DNA of 64,000 nucleotides from Luzula sylvatica (lineage: Eukaryota > Streptophyta > Magnoliopsida > Poales > Juncaceae), in NCBI GenBank assembly GCA_946800325.1, contig OX326961.1, positions 53,425,793-53,489,792 on the forward strand, read 5' to 3'. Below the pieces are notes generated by a model. That model was not told where the DNA came from, searched no databases, and saw nothing but the letters and a program-made list of their open reading frames with translations. Each line of letters starts with the position of its first letter. Positions within the stretch are counted from its first letter, which is position 1. Below are positions 1 to 13,389 of the stretch, piece after piece. A program made the translations under genes and the position numbers.

Positions 1-468
1 CTTTTATAGTCGATGGCTAGGGTTAGGTCACAGCATACATGGCTGTCGAAAGTTGGCCCATATCAGGGTCTGGGCCACGAAATATGAGGTGTGAATTATG
101 CAATCTTTTAGAGAATTCCTTCCTGAAGTTATGGCAACTTGAATCACCAAATGTGGAGTTACCAATCAAAAGATATGGCCATTTTATTACTTGCCAAATT
201 CTGAGATTCTGCAGCTTCTTTCCATTTTTTAATCTTGCAACAATAGTTGCGATTTTGGCTTGTTTTGCACTGTGAAAGCTTGGAACGGTGCCGAGACCCT
301 CGATACTTGCATTTCTTCACTTCTAGAGTCTTTTTTATCTTGTATTGTACCCAAATCTGCAAATATAATCAAACAAGATGCCAACGAGCAATTCTCGTGG
401 TTTTGTTAGTATTTTAACGTTTAAGAGTTTATTTAGTATAATTTATAAAACGTTTTAAGTCCGGATGA
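1..468. other. Unassigned sequence left of copia fragment
   Basis: No long reading frame, RNA gene or recognisable repeat boundary is visible here. Homology to copia pol starts only around 470-490, so this stretch is either the sequence into which the truncated element fell or part of another element whose other end lies outside the window. Confidence 0.4.
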
Positions 469-3112
469 GTGCATAAAACTGTATCATATTCACACTCATC
501 AAAACGCATTGCTAGACTCCATAAAGATGGAATGTTAGACTCATTTGAATTTGATTCATTTGAGAATTGCGAATCTTGTTTGCTTGGCAAGATGACAAAG
601 GCGCCATTCTCCAAGGTCAGAGAGCTGTCCAACGACTTGTTGGAACTCATACATTCAGATGTATGTGGACCGATGAGCATCGAGGCAAGAGGAGGCTATC
701 GATACTTTGTTACGTTTACAGACGATCATAGTAGATATGGTTATATCTATTTGATGCGTACTAAAGCGGAGACCATTCAAAAGTTCAAAGAGTTTCAAAA
801 CGAAGATGAAAATCAGCTAGGCAAGAAAATTAAAGCCATTCGATCGGATCGAGGAGGCGAATATTTGAGCTATGAGTTTGAAGATCATCTAAAAGATTGT
901 GGAATAGTTCCACAATGGACTCCGCCAGGAACGCCACAATGGAATGGCGTATCCGAGAGGAGAAATCGGACCTTGTTGGACATGGTTCGATCCATGATGA
1001 GTCAAACTTCCCTTCCAAAATCGTTTTGGGGATTTGCCTTAGAGACAGCGGCTTACTTGTTGAACCGCATACCTTCTAAATCAGTACCTAAGACGCCATA
1101 TGAGATGTGGACCGGAAAAGTTCCGAAGTTGTCTTATATCAAGATTTGGGGATGTGAAGCTTATGTCCGCAGATTAATTGCGGATAAACTCGATCCCAAA
1201 TCTGAAAAATGTTTATTTGTCGGTTATCCCAAGGAAACAAAGGGATACTATTTCTATCATCCATACAAGAACAAAGTGTTTGTTGCTCGTGGAGGTACCT
1301 TCCTAGAGGAGGAATTCATATCTAAAAGAATGGATGGAAATGAAATAGATCTCGAAGAAATTCGAGAACGACAAACAGACGTTGAACCGATGAACGTTGA
1401 TCCGGTTTCATCAAATGTTGATAATCCGGACTCAAGTGCACATGGCGCGATTCGTAGATCGGATAGGATTCGTCAGGAGCCTATACGATATGGTTTTATC
1501 GTGGCAAATGACGATGAAGTCGAATTCATAGATGATGAACCGACATCTTATCTCGAGGCTATGACAAGCGAGGATTCCAAAAAGTGGCAAACTGCCATGA
1601 AATCCGAGATGCAATCCATGTACGATAATCAAGTTTGGAATTTGATTGATCCACCTCCCAGGGTTAAACCAGTGGGATGTAAGTGGGTCTTCAAGAAGAA
1701 GACCAGCATGGATGGGAATGTAAACACTTATAAGGCACGGCTTGTGGCGAATGGTTTCAAACAAATTCATGGTGTAGACTATGAAGAAACGTTTTCTCTA
1801 GTAGCAATGCTTAAATCCATACGGATCTTACTTGCTATCTCTGCGTATTATGACTACGAGATTTGGCAAATGGATGTCAAAACCGCATTCCTTAACGGGA
1901 ACTTAGAAGAGGATGTGTACATGACACAGCCCGAGGGTTTTGTCGATTCAAAGAGTCTGGATAAAGTGTGCAAGTTGCAACGATCCATTTATGGATTGAA
2001 GCAAGCTTCTCGGAGTTGGAACATACGTTTTGATGAGGTTATAAGCGAATATAACTTCGTGAAAAACGTAGAGGAACCTTGTGTATACAAGAAGGTTAGT
2101 GGGAGCCGCGTAGTATTTCTTGTACTATATGTAGACGACATCTTGATCATAGGAAACGACATTCCGATGCTTACAGATGTTAAGAAGTATTTAAATACTC
2201 GTTTCGCTATGAAAGATTTGGGCGAGGCCGCTTATATATTAGGCGTGAGGATTTATAGAGATAGATCCAAGAAGTATTTAAAGCACGTACATCGACAGAG
2301 TGTTGAAACGGTTTTCAATGCAAGATTCGAAGAAAGGACTTCTTCCAATGTCGAGTGGCATATCGTATTCGAAAGCTCAATGTCCGGCATCGAGTAAGGA
2401 TAAGAATACGATGAGTATTGTTCCATACGCTTCGGCGGTTGGATCAATTATGTATGCCATGATATGTACGCGCCCCGATGTGTCGTATGCATTGAGTGTC
2501 GTTTCGCGTTACCAATCTAATCCAGGGGATATGCATTGGATCGCGGTTAAGAACATCCTTATGTACTTACGAAGAACTAAGGATCAATTTCTAATTTATG
2601 GTGGAAAGACATCCGGGTTGGTCATTAAAGGTTATACCGACGCCAGCTTCCAAACATGTGTCGATGACTTTCGATCACAAAGTGGATACGTGTTTTGTCT
2701 AAATGGTGGTGCGGTAGTATGGAAGAGTTCCAAACAACCCACGGTAGCAGACTCTACAACTGAATCGGAGTATATTGCGGCTTCGGAAGCTGCAAAGGAT
2801 GCGGTATGGAACAAAAAGTTTGTGTCCGAACTTGGAGTAGTCTCGAGTATCTCGGAACATGTGGTTGTGTATTGCGACAATACGGGCGCAATATCACAGT
2901 CCAAGGAACCGAGGGCACATCATCGCTCCAAACACATACTCAGAAAATTTCACTTGATCCGTGAAATTTTGCAACGAAAGGATGTGATCATTGAACAGAT
3001 TGATACTGACAGGAATGTTGCGGACCCGTTTCCTAAGCCACTCTCGCAAGCTAAGCATTATTACCATGTGAGAGCTATAGGTTTGAGATACCGAGAGGAG
3101 GAAGAGAGTTAG
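469..3112 (+). pseudogene. Ty1/copia pol, 5'-truncated, one frameshift
   Basis: Two overlapping frames (469-2397 and 2300-3112) together give most of a copia pol. Order: end of the GAG-pre-integrase domain (CESCLLGKMTKAPF near residue 45), integrase core with its acidic triad (HSDVCGP, FTDDHSR, NGVSERRNRT), reverse transcriptase with the YVDD catalytic motif near residue 553, then in the second frame the connection domain and RNase H (TDASF, STTESEYIA, YCDNTGA). Gag and protease are missing, so the element is truncated on its 5' side. The frameshift lies near 2285-2300, after the reverse transcriptase core. The integrase and RT style resembles the Tork/Angela group, which is an inference from memory. 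It is far better preserved than the related interior at 8281-11170. The ATG at 469 is incidental, because the homology is already running when the frame opens. Confidence 0.9.
3093..3108 (+). other. Candidate polypurine tract of copia I
   Basis: A purine run (GAGAGGAGGAAGAGAG) overlaps the end of the pol frame and directly precedes the sequence that resembles the LTR start. A matching run occurs at about 11153-11173 in the second copy. This is the expected place for plus-strand priming, but the exact LTR start is not fixed. Confidence 0.45.
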
Positions 3113-5909
3113 TTAGTTATCTAAAATGATAGTTTCGTAGGACGAGATTAGTCGAATAGATTAGTAAACGTTGTATCACCCCAAACTTATCTTATATTAA
3201 TGCAATTTCGAGATTTTAAATTTTTTCATTTACATTTCCCTAATATGATTACATGAACCCTGATTTGAACTTGTGTGGACGTCGACATAATACATGATTA
3301 TGTGCAGCGAAACCGTCACACCTAAAGTTTCATTTCTAAACATCCCTAGTCGCGATTCAGTTTGCTTAAGAGAGAAGCACAATGATAAGATAATAGACTG
3401 AACGTGTACACTAGTACGTTAGCCGAGGAGATGATTATGTTTTGCTAATGATAGGACAAGGTGCTTGTCGAATCGGGAACGTAGATATTTGCTAGGTGAC
3501 ATATATTGGATATGACCAAAGCCGCGAGACCATGACATGGTTTAGTCATTATGGATGGACTCGCGACGAGTAGGGTATTAGGTTCTTCATACTTGAGGGG
3601 ACCATCGATTGTGTTACGTGCGTAACACAATACTTTGATATGACCTTACGCTCACCGTAACAGGGAGCTAAAACGGTCATCATCGGGTATTGTCCGAAAC
3701 ACGGAATTCAATATGAATCTCCAAGATAGGAATTGTTTATTCCGAAAGGAAGAGATATCTCTTAGGCCACTCGATGCATTGATTAACGAAAACCATGGCC
3801 ATGGTCAATGATATTAATGGTTAATATCGATTGAAATTGTTAAATCAATTCGGAATCGAGGAATAAGTATAGTTAATCAAGATATAAGTATGACTACCAC
3901 CAATGCCTTTTGATTAACGGATATCGCTAACAAGAGAACTAATAACCGCTATTCGAGATAGGCACAATGATCACAATCATTTTTCGTGTTAACATGGGTA
4001 GCCATGATGGAGTGACTAGATCCCGCTCATGGGCTTGTAGTGCTTTGGAAACAGCCTACTGCCATCGTTAACCGAACCTACATGGTCACACAACGAGTCG
4101 TACTAAGTCGGGCTTGATTATAAAATTGGCACATAAGATGTGCATAGCTTGGTATTTTGATACGCGAGCTATATTCTCTAAAATCGTGCATATTGGATAT
4201 GCATGAGTACCTTTCAGGTAGATCTGAAATTGAGTGGGAGACTGAAGGAAATACAGTTTCGGATCAACCGTAAAAGTGTACACAAGGACAAACGAATGTA
4301 AGCGTACATTCGTGGTCATAACTTTCAGTAGGAAAACCAATTTGAATGGTTCAAATTGGGTTAGATAGATAATGAGATTATCTTGAACCTTCATGTAGAA
4401 ATATATTTCATGTGAACGAAGTATCAGTGTCGTCTCAATGAAAGACCGAAAGGGTGCAACAGTATGACATACAGTTAGTAAAACTGTCAAAACTTTTGTA
4501 TACGAACTCCAATTGGGCTGGGACAAATTGGGTTGGAAATATAATGAGATTATCTACAACTTTCGTGAAGGTTTATTTTCTGTTAAAGGAATTTAACAAT
4601 TTTGTTTTTACAGAATACTGAAAGGTTCATGCAGTTTTCTGTGTGAAAGGGTGTATATGGGATATACATGCCTTTTGACCCATCCTAATCCTATGTGATA
4701 CAAATAGGATATATCTCTCTCCTCAATTTAGTCCAATTCATTCAATCCAGAGAATTATCCAGAATATTGAGAGTCATTTTTCAGAGAGTGAAAGAGTGCG
4801 AAGAGAGAAAACCGGGAAAAATGAGTTTTTCTCGGAATAGAGAATCAATCTAATCGAGCAAGTTCGCCGGTGCTTCGTGAAGGAAATACAGTTTCAGGAT
4901 CAACCGTAAAAGTGTACACAAGGATAAACGAATATAGGCGTACATTCGTGGTCATATCTTTCAGTAGGAAAATCCAATTTGAATGGTTCAAATTGGGTTA
5001 GATAGATAATAAGATTATCTACAACCTTCATATAGAAATATATTTCATATGAATGAAGTATCAGTGTCGTTTCTATGAAATACCGAAAGGGTGCAACAGT
5101 ATGACACACAGTTAGTAAAATAGTCATAAGTTTTGCATACAAACTCCAATTGGGACAGGCAAAATTGGGTCGTGTAGATAATAAGATTATCTACAACTTT
5201 AGTGTTGGTTGATTTTCTGTCAGAAGAATTTTCCAATTTCGTATGGACAGAATACTGGACAGATTCATGCAACTTTCTGTGAGAAAGAGTGTATATTGGA
5301 TATACATGTCTTTTGGCCAATCATAATTCTATGTGATATAAATAGAATGTTTCTCTCTCTCTCTCTATAGTCAATCCAGATGTGAATTCATTCAGAATAT
5401 TCAGAATATTCCAGAAATATTGAGAGACATCTTTCTATTGAGTGAAAGGGTGTAAAGAGAGAAAACCGAGAAAAACAGTTTTTCCGGAGAAGAGAATCAA
5501 TCGATCAAGCAAGTTCGCCGGTGCATCATCTAGGCAGGTGCATCCGCGACCGACGAACTCTGACTCACGGTAGATACAAGAAGAGGAGCGACACTTGTGA
5601 TCAACTCGAGGGAGAGAAAGAACAGTCAAAGACGGTGCAAGCGCTTGGACGTGGAACGCACGGAGATAACCGGAGGAGCGTCAAGATGGTGGAAGACGTG
5701 TGGTATGGGACGCACGTGCTAGTCACCAACGTGACCGGAGAAAAAAGGAAGAGCGATCAACCCTTTGTGCGTGATCAATTTCACGCTGGTAATCGTCTAT
5801 CCTTCTATTGCATCGTACCCTCGAAGTCATGGCGTGATCTTGGATTTAAGGAACCGGACCGGGCCTTCATATCCGCTGCGCGGGCCCGGGGTCGGGTGAA
5901 TTTCCAATA
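3113..5909 (+). repeat. Long copia LTR (shared by two interiors)
   Basis: This 2.8-kb block is repeated at 11177-13389 with about 94 percent identity in the stretch compared by eye. Its right end is fixed by the primer binding site that follows at 5911, and both copies end in the same GGTCGGGTGAATT context. The left end is inferred from the polypurine tract and could lie anywhere up to about 3310. The copy is about 580 bases longer than its partner because an internal unit is duplicated (4235-4870 and 4876-5500). The end region (5440-5905) is GC-richer than the rest. It is the 3' LTR of the truncated interior at 469-3112 and also the 5' LTR of the interior that starts at 5911. Confidence 0.75.
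4235..5235 (+). repeat. Duplicated unit inside copia LTR
   Basis: The segment beginning GAAGGAAATACAGTTTC at about 4244 recurs at about 4880, carrying the same series of short motifs (AAATTGGGTTAGATAGATAA, GATTATCTACAAC, ATACCGAAAGGGTG). The partner LTR at 12340 has this segment once. The same motif set recurs twice more in the leader at 6180-6960. Confidence 0.75.
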
Positions 5910-5910
5910 G

Positions 5911-5922
5911 TGGTATCAGAGC
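5911..5922 (+). other. Primer binding site (initiator tRNA-Met)
   Basis: TGGTATCAGAGC is the standard plant LTR-retrotransposon primer site complementary to the 3' end of initiator methionine tRNA. It sits one base after the LTR end. It anchors the right boundary of the LTR and the plus-strand orientation of the element. Confidence 0.9.
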
Positions 5923-8280
5923 GATCGCCATCGATTCGAGGGTCGAATCATAGTCGTATATTCGATATACGCACGGGTTATCAAAGTTCGTACCCTATTG
6001 CATGATGATAGATATATAGATTCCAATTTCGTTAAAAATCACAAGTAGAATTCACTAGAGATCAATCAAAAGTTGATTGAGAGTATCTAGGAATTATCGT
6101 GAAAAGGTTTCATGATTTATCGTTTCAGAAACGAGCGAAAAAGGAAGAAACGGCAAAATCGGCAGAAAATTAGAATACGAAACAGTGAGTAAAACTAAGA
6201 TAAGTTTCAGTGGGAAACTCCAAATTGATTGGATCAAATTGACGTAGTTAGATAATGAGGTTATCTATGACTTTGGTACAGAAAGTTTTTTCATTTGAAC
6301 GAATTATCAGTGTCGTTTTTTATGGAATACCGAAAGGGTGAGACTGTTTGACATACAGAGACTAAAACGTCCGTATATGTCGTATAGAAACTCCAATTGA
6401 GTCCAATTTAATTGGGTTAGTTAGATAATAAGATTATCTAGAACTTTTGTTCACGTTCAAAGTCGGTTGGAATAATTTAATAGTTTCGTTTCAACAGAAT
6501 ACTGAAAAGGTGTCTGTAGTTTTCTGGTCGAAAAGGTGTCTATTGGATATACTTACCTTTTCGTTTGTCCGTATTTTACTAAAATTGGCCTAATTTTCAG
6601 TGAGGAACTCCAAATTGATTGGATCAAATTGGGTTAGTTATATAATTAGATTATCTATGACTTTGATATAGAAAGTTGATTCATTTGGACGAATTATCAA
6701 TGTCATTTGAATGAAATACCGAAAGGTTGGGACTGTTTGACATACAGTTAATAAAACATCCGTAATTTTCGCATCCGAATTCCAATCGGGTCCAATCCAC
6801 TGGGGTTGGAAATATAATAAGATTATCTAGAACTTTCGTTCACGTTCAAAGTAGGTTGGAACGATTTAAGATTTTCGTTTCAACAGAATACTGAAGGGGT
6901 GCGAGCAGTTTTCTGTTTGAAAAGGTGTATATTAGATATACATACCTTTTGGCCAATCTTTATCTCTAATCAATTAATTCAATCATACTAGCATATTAGA
7001 TAATTAATTATTTAGAATAATTAGTCTCCCTAAATAAATCATATGCATTTAGAAATCTTGTGATAGTGATATAATATGATTATGTCACGAATAAAGAAAC
7101 ATGAATGTCATGATCCCTCATAATATTTAAGTCATGGAAATGCCTTACATATTCACAACCACTATGTTCGGTACTACGTCTCACATGGGTTAAGGTCAAA
7201 GCCGACATGGGTTATTGTAGTCATCGACGGGGTGGCAAGCGTTAAATAGGGACTGATAAGGGTTATGGCCAAAGTCGACTTATTAGTAGTTTATTTGAAC
7301 GATACGTTGAGTATGGTTGTGATTTAACCATTCAAGCCAGTAAGGGTTAAGGCCAAAGCCGACTTGATTGGAAGTTCGGGGCATAGATAGGATGCACACA
7401 CGGAAATGGGATTGTATATGATACGATCCATCACCGAAATCCTATAAAGGTTCAAGAGTCGCATTGGATGCGATTGGATATAATCGTACCTAAATAGCGA
7501 GATCCCACTCGTCTGCCAAAGCAACTTGTGGGAGGATCGTGATATATGGGTCTTGAGTGTTATGGACTTGGAGTCCCGTATCGGTATGAGGGTTATCGAT
7601 TCGATAAAATAACACTATCATATAATCATCATATAAGCATATAGATTAAGTACGCACGGTTAGGAGCTTAATCTTCATCATCCGTTTAGAATTATGTTTT
7701 CAAGCAACACCAAATATATCGATGAGATCGATATGATAGATGGCTTTTGGGCCGGAATTACCGTAATTAACCTTGATAGTCAAAGAATAGTTCTTAGACT
7801 TAAAGGAACGTGTTGGACACGGAAATGGTAGATTCGGGGCTCGAGGCTTTGGCTTTAGAGAAAGCCGGGTTCGATACACTTTAAGAAGGAATCGAACAAT
7901 ATTACGTGCCTTGTGGTGGCATGTATAGACGCTAATTTCTCAAAATTGTTTTGAGAATTCGAGTGTATATGAAAGAAAAACGCAAAGTTCAAGAAATAGT
8001 TTCAAGAGCTAGAGCGCGTTGAATGGTTCAATGCAACTCAAAGAGTAGATTAATTCTGAGACGCCTTATGGGTCTTTGATTAACACTCGTGTGTTGATGG
8101 TACGAGATTTGATCTTCGTGACCGAATATCATATGCATTCATTCGATAGATAAGTTGATCCCGGAATTGCATGAGATGCGATGTAAATTTGAATAGGAGA
8201 TGCTCGGAGCATCCGAGGAATCCAATGCATTGAGATGCATGGATGTCCATGTAATTCAAGGACAGGATCGAAAGAAATAA
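5923..8280 (+). other. Copia II leader, no recognisable gag
   Basis: Between the primer site and the first recognisable pol homology lie 2.3 kb with no open gag or protease frame. The part at 6180-6960 holds two further copies of the motif block found in the LTR. 7185-7370 holds three copies of a short unit containing GCCAAAGYCGACTT. The rest is featureless. Either gag and protease were deleted or they have decayed beyond recognition. Confidence 0.55.
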
Positions 8281-11170
8281 ATGTCTATGGGTATTTTGGG
8301 AAAAAGTTTTCCAAACAGAAAGTTCGGACAAAGAGTTGTGCCAACTAATGACTCAAAGAACGGTGGAATCCGAGGAGGATTAAACCTAGAAGTTGATTGT
8401 TTTTTTTGGCGTTGCCGTCTTGGCCATATAAACGAGATACGTGTATCTAGATTCCATATGATGGATTGCTAGAATCATTCGAATTAGATTCGATTGATTA
8501 ATTCGATACTTATTTATTAGGCAAGATGACAAAAGGCATCATTCTCCAAAGGTTGGAGAAAGATTCAACGAATTATTGGAAATTACATTAAGATGTAAAA
8601 GATCCGATAAATTCCGAGGCGAGAGGAGGCTATCGGTATTTTGTTACGTTTACGGACGATTAAAGTAGATATGATAATATATGTTTAATGTGTGCCGCAA
8701 CGGAGATTTTTTGAAAGGGTAAAAGAGTTTCAAAAACAAAATACAAAATCAACTTAGCAAGAAAATCAAAGCCCTTTGATAGGATCGAGGAGGCAAGTAT
8801 TTGAGCTACGCATTTCGATAGGATCGAAGAGGCGATATTTGAGTTATGAGTATTGATGATCATTTATGATTGTGGAATTGTTTCACAATTACCTTTATTC
8901 GGAACATTGAGATGTGACCGAAAAGAGGAAATGAACGCTTGTTGGACATGGTTCGATAAATGATAAGTCAAACGGATCTCCCAAAAATGTTTTGGGGATA
9001 CGCCCTTGAGACAGCGGCACTAATGAATGGTTGCATATATGATATGGACCATAAATCTTCTAATCGGTACAAAAGACGCCATATGAGATATGGATCGGAA
9101 TGGTTCCGAAGTTGTCATTTGTACATATATGAGGATGTGAGTATATTTCGAAATTGGTTTCGATTAACCTCAATCCCAAATCTGAAAATTGTTCGTTTAT
9201 CATATATCCGAACGGAAACTAAAGGGTATTAGTTCTAACATCCCGACGAAAATGAAATTTTCGTGGCTCGAAGAGATGCCTTCTTAGAGGAGGACCGAAT
9301 GCACACAAGTTGGGAACTTGATGTCTCTTATCTCTATGCGGGCTAGTGGGAGTAGAATAAATCTCGAAAGAGTTCGAGATCTGGAAAATGAACATTGTAC
9401 CGATGAAAGTTGACACGACTTCATCAAGAGTTGATGAATACGAGTCGAACACACAAATGAATTTTTCGTAGATCAAGTAGGCTATATCATAAGCCGATAA
9501 ATACGGATTTATCGTGGCTAATGATGATAGATCGATATCATATGATGATTCGATATCCTACAAGGATGCTCTGAAAAGTTGATTCCACATGACATGGTGT
9601 CATGAAATCTGAGATTCAATCCGTGTACATTATCAAGTTTGGAACTTGATTCAATGACTTTCTAGGTTAGACTCATGAAATGTGAATGGGTTTTCAAGGT
9701 GAAGAACCTACATGGATAGGAATTTGCATATATGCAAAGCGAGGCTCGCAGCGAAGAGTTTGAAGTAATTCATAGTCGGACTATGAAGAAACGTTTTCGC
9801 ATGTTGCCATGCTTTCACATTCTCAAAATTATGTTTGTCATGATCGCACATTATGACTATGTGATGTGGCAAAATGGATGTCAAAACCGAATTTCTTGAC
9901 ATAAATTTTATGAAAGGATGTGTACTTGACACAACCTTACGGTTTTATCGATTCATAAGAATCGGTGATAACATATGCACGCTTTAACGATCCATATGAT
10001 GGATTAGAGAAATCTTCTCGGAATTGGAATATTCGTTTTGACGAAGTTATAAACTGTTATAAAATTGTCGAAACGAATGGAAACTTTGTGTACACATGAA
10101 GGTTAGTGGGAGCCGCGTTATATTTCTTGTAACGACAAAGAATTTAGGCGAGACCGCTATTAAGCGTGAAGATCTATTGGATAGATCTAAGAAGTTCCTC
10201 GTTCTAGATTATAGCACGTATATCGACATAATGTTGAAAATGGTTTTCAACATATAACTCCTTGGAGGAGTTAAATCGAAATGTCGAATGGCAGAAATAT
10301 TCTACGGTTCGATGTGAGACATCAAGCAGGGTGAAAAGTAATAATATGATGCTTTACATTTGATGTGAAGGTCTATTATATCTGCCATGACATGTATGTG
10401 GCTATACGTCGTACACATAAATCGTCTAATTTACCGTCAATAAAATCCAAGGGAATCACACGAGTTTGAATGTAATGAGATTACATGAGACTAACTCTTG
10501 TGAATGTATAATGGTTATACATATATATACATAATGGTTATGTATATTTAAACCCATCGGGATTTGTATTGATAGCGGTGAAATTTATCCTTGAATACTT
10601 TGCGAAAGAATTCAGGATTTTATTTTATCTATAATGGTGTGGAGGACGTGTTGGTTATAAAGAGTTATAACAACAACAACAGTTTCCAAATATGGCACGT
10701 CCAAATGTGTAGCACGACTTTCGATCACAAAGTGTGTACATGTTTTGCTTAAACGAAAACACGGTTATGTGGAAAGATTCCACAAGACCAGTAATTTATG
10801 ATTCTATTTAAGGACGCGAGTATATTGTGGTCATTAATCACAAAAGGAAGCGGTATGGATCAATGATACATGACCAAACTTGAGTAGTCACGAGTTATCA
10901 GATTTATGATTGTGTATTGCGTGAGACGCAATAGTACAAGTCAAAAATGCCGAGGTCACAACCACTTCTAGCCAATACTCAGAAAATTTCATTTGATCCG
11001 TGAAATTTTGTGAAAAGATGTGATCATAGGTATATGGAAATGTTCCAAACCTTACGAAGATTAACACTAGCGGCAACGTGCGGACCCGTTTACAAAACCG
11101 CTCTCTCTAGTCGCGCGTGATTGTCATGCGATGACTATGGGTATGAGATACCTAGAGGAGGAAGAAGAGA
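8281..11170 (+). pseudogene. Degenerate copia pol (element II interior)
   Basis: Fragments follow the same order as the pol at 469-3112 but are broken by many stops and frameshifts. A GAG-pre-integrase scrap with CRLGHINE lies near 8410-8440. An integrase scrap follows (8950-9030, DLPKMFWGYALETAA). Reverse transcriptase homology lies near 9830-9900, and RNase H homology near 10710-10990. The segment ends with a purine-rich stretch at 11153-11173 matching the one at 3093. No frame exceeds about 90 codons. It cannot encode a working polymerase. Confidence 0.85.
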
Positions 11171-11176
11171 GTAGAG

Positions 11177-13389
11177 TGTAGTTATCTAATACGATAGTCC
11201 TCGCAGGTTGTGGGTATGGAGATATCCATAGGTAAACGTTGCATCGCCCCAATACTTAATCCATATGACAGCATTTTAAAATTTTTGTTTACTTAAATTT
11301 TTATGCATTCACCTTATATGAAAACTGTGTGCGGGTTGTGTGATTTAATTACATGAACCCTGATTTGAACTTGTGTGGACGTCGACATAGTTGAGGACTA
11401 TGTGCAGCGAAACCGTCACACTTAAAGTTTCATTTTTAAAATCCCTAGTCATGATTCAGTTTGCTTAAGAGTGAAGCATTTACATTATCAGATAATAGAC
11501 TGAACATGTACATTAGTACGTTACCCGAGGAGATGATTATGTTTTGCTAATCATAGGACAAAGGTGTTTGTCGAATCGGGAACGTAGATATATGCTAGGT
11601 GACATATATTGGATATGACCGAAGCCGCGAGACCATGACATGGTTTAGTCATTATAGATGGACTTGCGACGAGTAGGGTATTAGGTTCTTCATACTTGAG
11701 GGGACCATTGATTGCGTTACGTGTGTAACACAATGCTTTGATATGACCATACGCTCACCGTAACAGGGAGTTAAAACGGTCATCATTGGGTATTGTCCGA
11801 AACACGGAATCCAATATGAGTTTCCAAGATATGAATTGTTTATTCTGAAAGGAAGAGATATCTCTTTGGCCACTCGATGAATTGATTAACGAAAACCATG
11901 GCCATGGTCAATGATATTAACGGTTAATATCGATTGAATTTGTTAAATCAGTTCGGAACCGAGGAATAAGTGTAGTTAATCAAAATATAAGGATGACTAC
12001 CACCATGCCTTTTGATTAACGGATATCTCTAACAAGAGAACTAATGACCGCTATTCGAGATAGGCACAATGATCACAATCATTTTTCGTGTTAACATGGG
12101 TAGCCATGATGGATTGACTAGATCCCGCTCATGGGCTTGTAGTGCTTTGGAAACGGCCTACTGCCAACGTTAACCGAACCTACCTGGTCACACAACAAGT
12201 CGTACTAAGTCGGGCTTGATTATAAAGTTGGCACATAAGATGTGCGTAGCTTGGTATTTGATACGCGAGCTATATTCTCTAAAATCAGGTATATTGGATA
12301 TGCACGAGTACCTTTTAGGTAGATCTGAAATTGAGTGGGAGACTGAAGGAAATACAGTTTCAGGATCAACCGTAAAAGTGTACACAAAGATAAATGAATG
12401 TAGGCGTACATTCGTGGTCATATCTTTCAGTAAGAAAATCCAATTTGAATGGTTCAAATTGGGTTAGATAGATAATAAGATTATCTACAACCTTCATATA
12501 GAAATATATTTCATATGAACGAAGTATCAGTGTCGTTTCTATGAAATACCGAAAGGGTGGAACGGTATGACATACAGTTAGTAAAATAGTCATACCTTTT
12601 GCATACGAACTCCAATTGAGACAGGCCAAATTGGGTCGTGTAGATAATAAGATTATCTACAACTTTCTTGTTGGTTGAATTTCTATCAGAGGAATTTACC
12701 AATTTCGTATGGACATAATACTGGACAGATTCATGCAACTTTCTGTGTGAAAGAGTGTATATTGGATATACATGTCTTTTGACCAATCCTAATTCTATGT
12801 GATATAAATATGATGTTTCTCTCTCTCTCTCTCTAGTCAATCCAGATGTGAATTCATTCAGAATATTCAGAATATTCCAGAAATATTGAGAGACATCTTT
12901 CTATTGAGTCAAAGGGTGTAAAGAGAGAAAACCGAGAAAAACAGTTTTTCCGGAGAAGAGAATCAATCGATCAAGCAAGTTCGCCGGTGCATCGTCTAGG
13001 CAGGTGCATCCGCGACCGAAGAACTCCGACTCACGGTGGATACAAGTAGAGGAGCGACACTTGTGGCTCTTCGATTGTGATCAACTCGAGGGAGAGAAAG
13101 AACCGTCAAAGACGGTGGAAGCACTTGGACGTGGAACGCACGGAGATAACCGGAGGAGCGTCAAGATGGTGGAAGACGTGTGGTATGGGACGCACGTGTT
13201 AGTCACCAACGTGACCGGAGAAAGAAGGAAGAGCGATCAACCCTTTGTGCGTGATCAATTTCACGCTGGTAATCGTGTATCCTTCTATTGCATCGTACCC
13301 TCGAAGTCATGGCGTGATCTTGGATTTAGGGAACCGGACCGGGCCTTCATATCCGCTGCGCGGGCCCGGGGTCGGGTGAATTCCCAACA
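11177..13389 (+). repeat. 3' LTR of copia element II
   Basis: Matches 3113-5909 over its whole length except for the internal duplication. Together with the LTR at 3113-5909 and the primer site at 5911 it frames a 10.3-kb element. Its end (GAATTCCCAACA) gives the expected terminal CA. By eye about 22 differences were counted in roughly 370 aligned bases near the left part. Confidence 0.75.

Noticed and set aside
5521..5910. A 129-codon frame in the LTR end, conserved at 13004-13399
   Set aside because: Most differences counted between the two copies change the amino acid, so there is no sign of protein constraint. It is open because the region is GC-rich and the copies are young.
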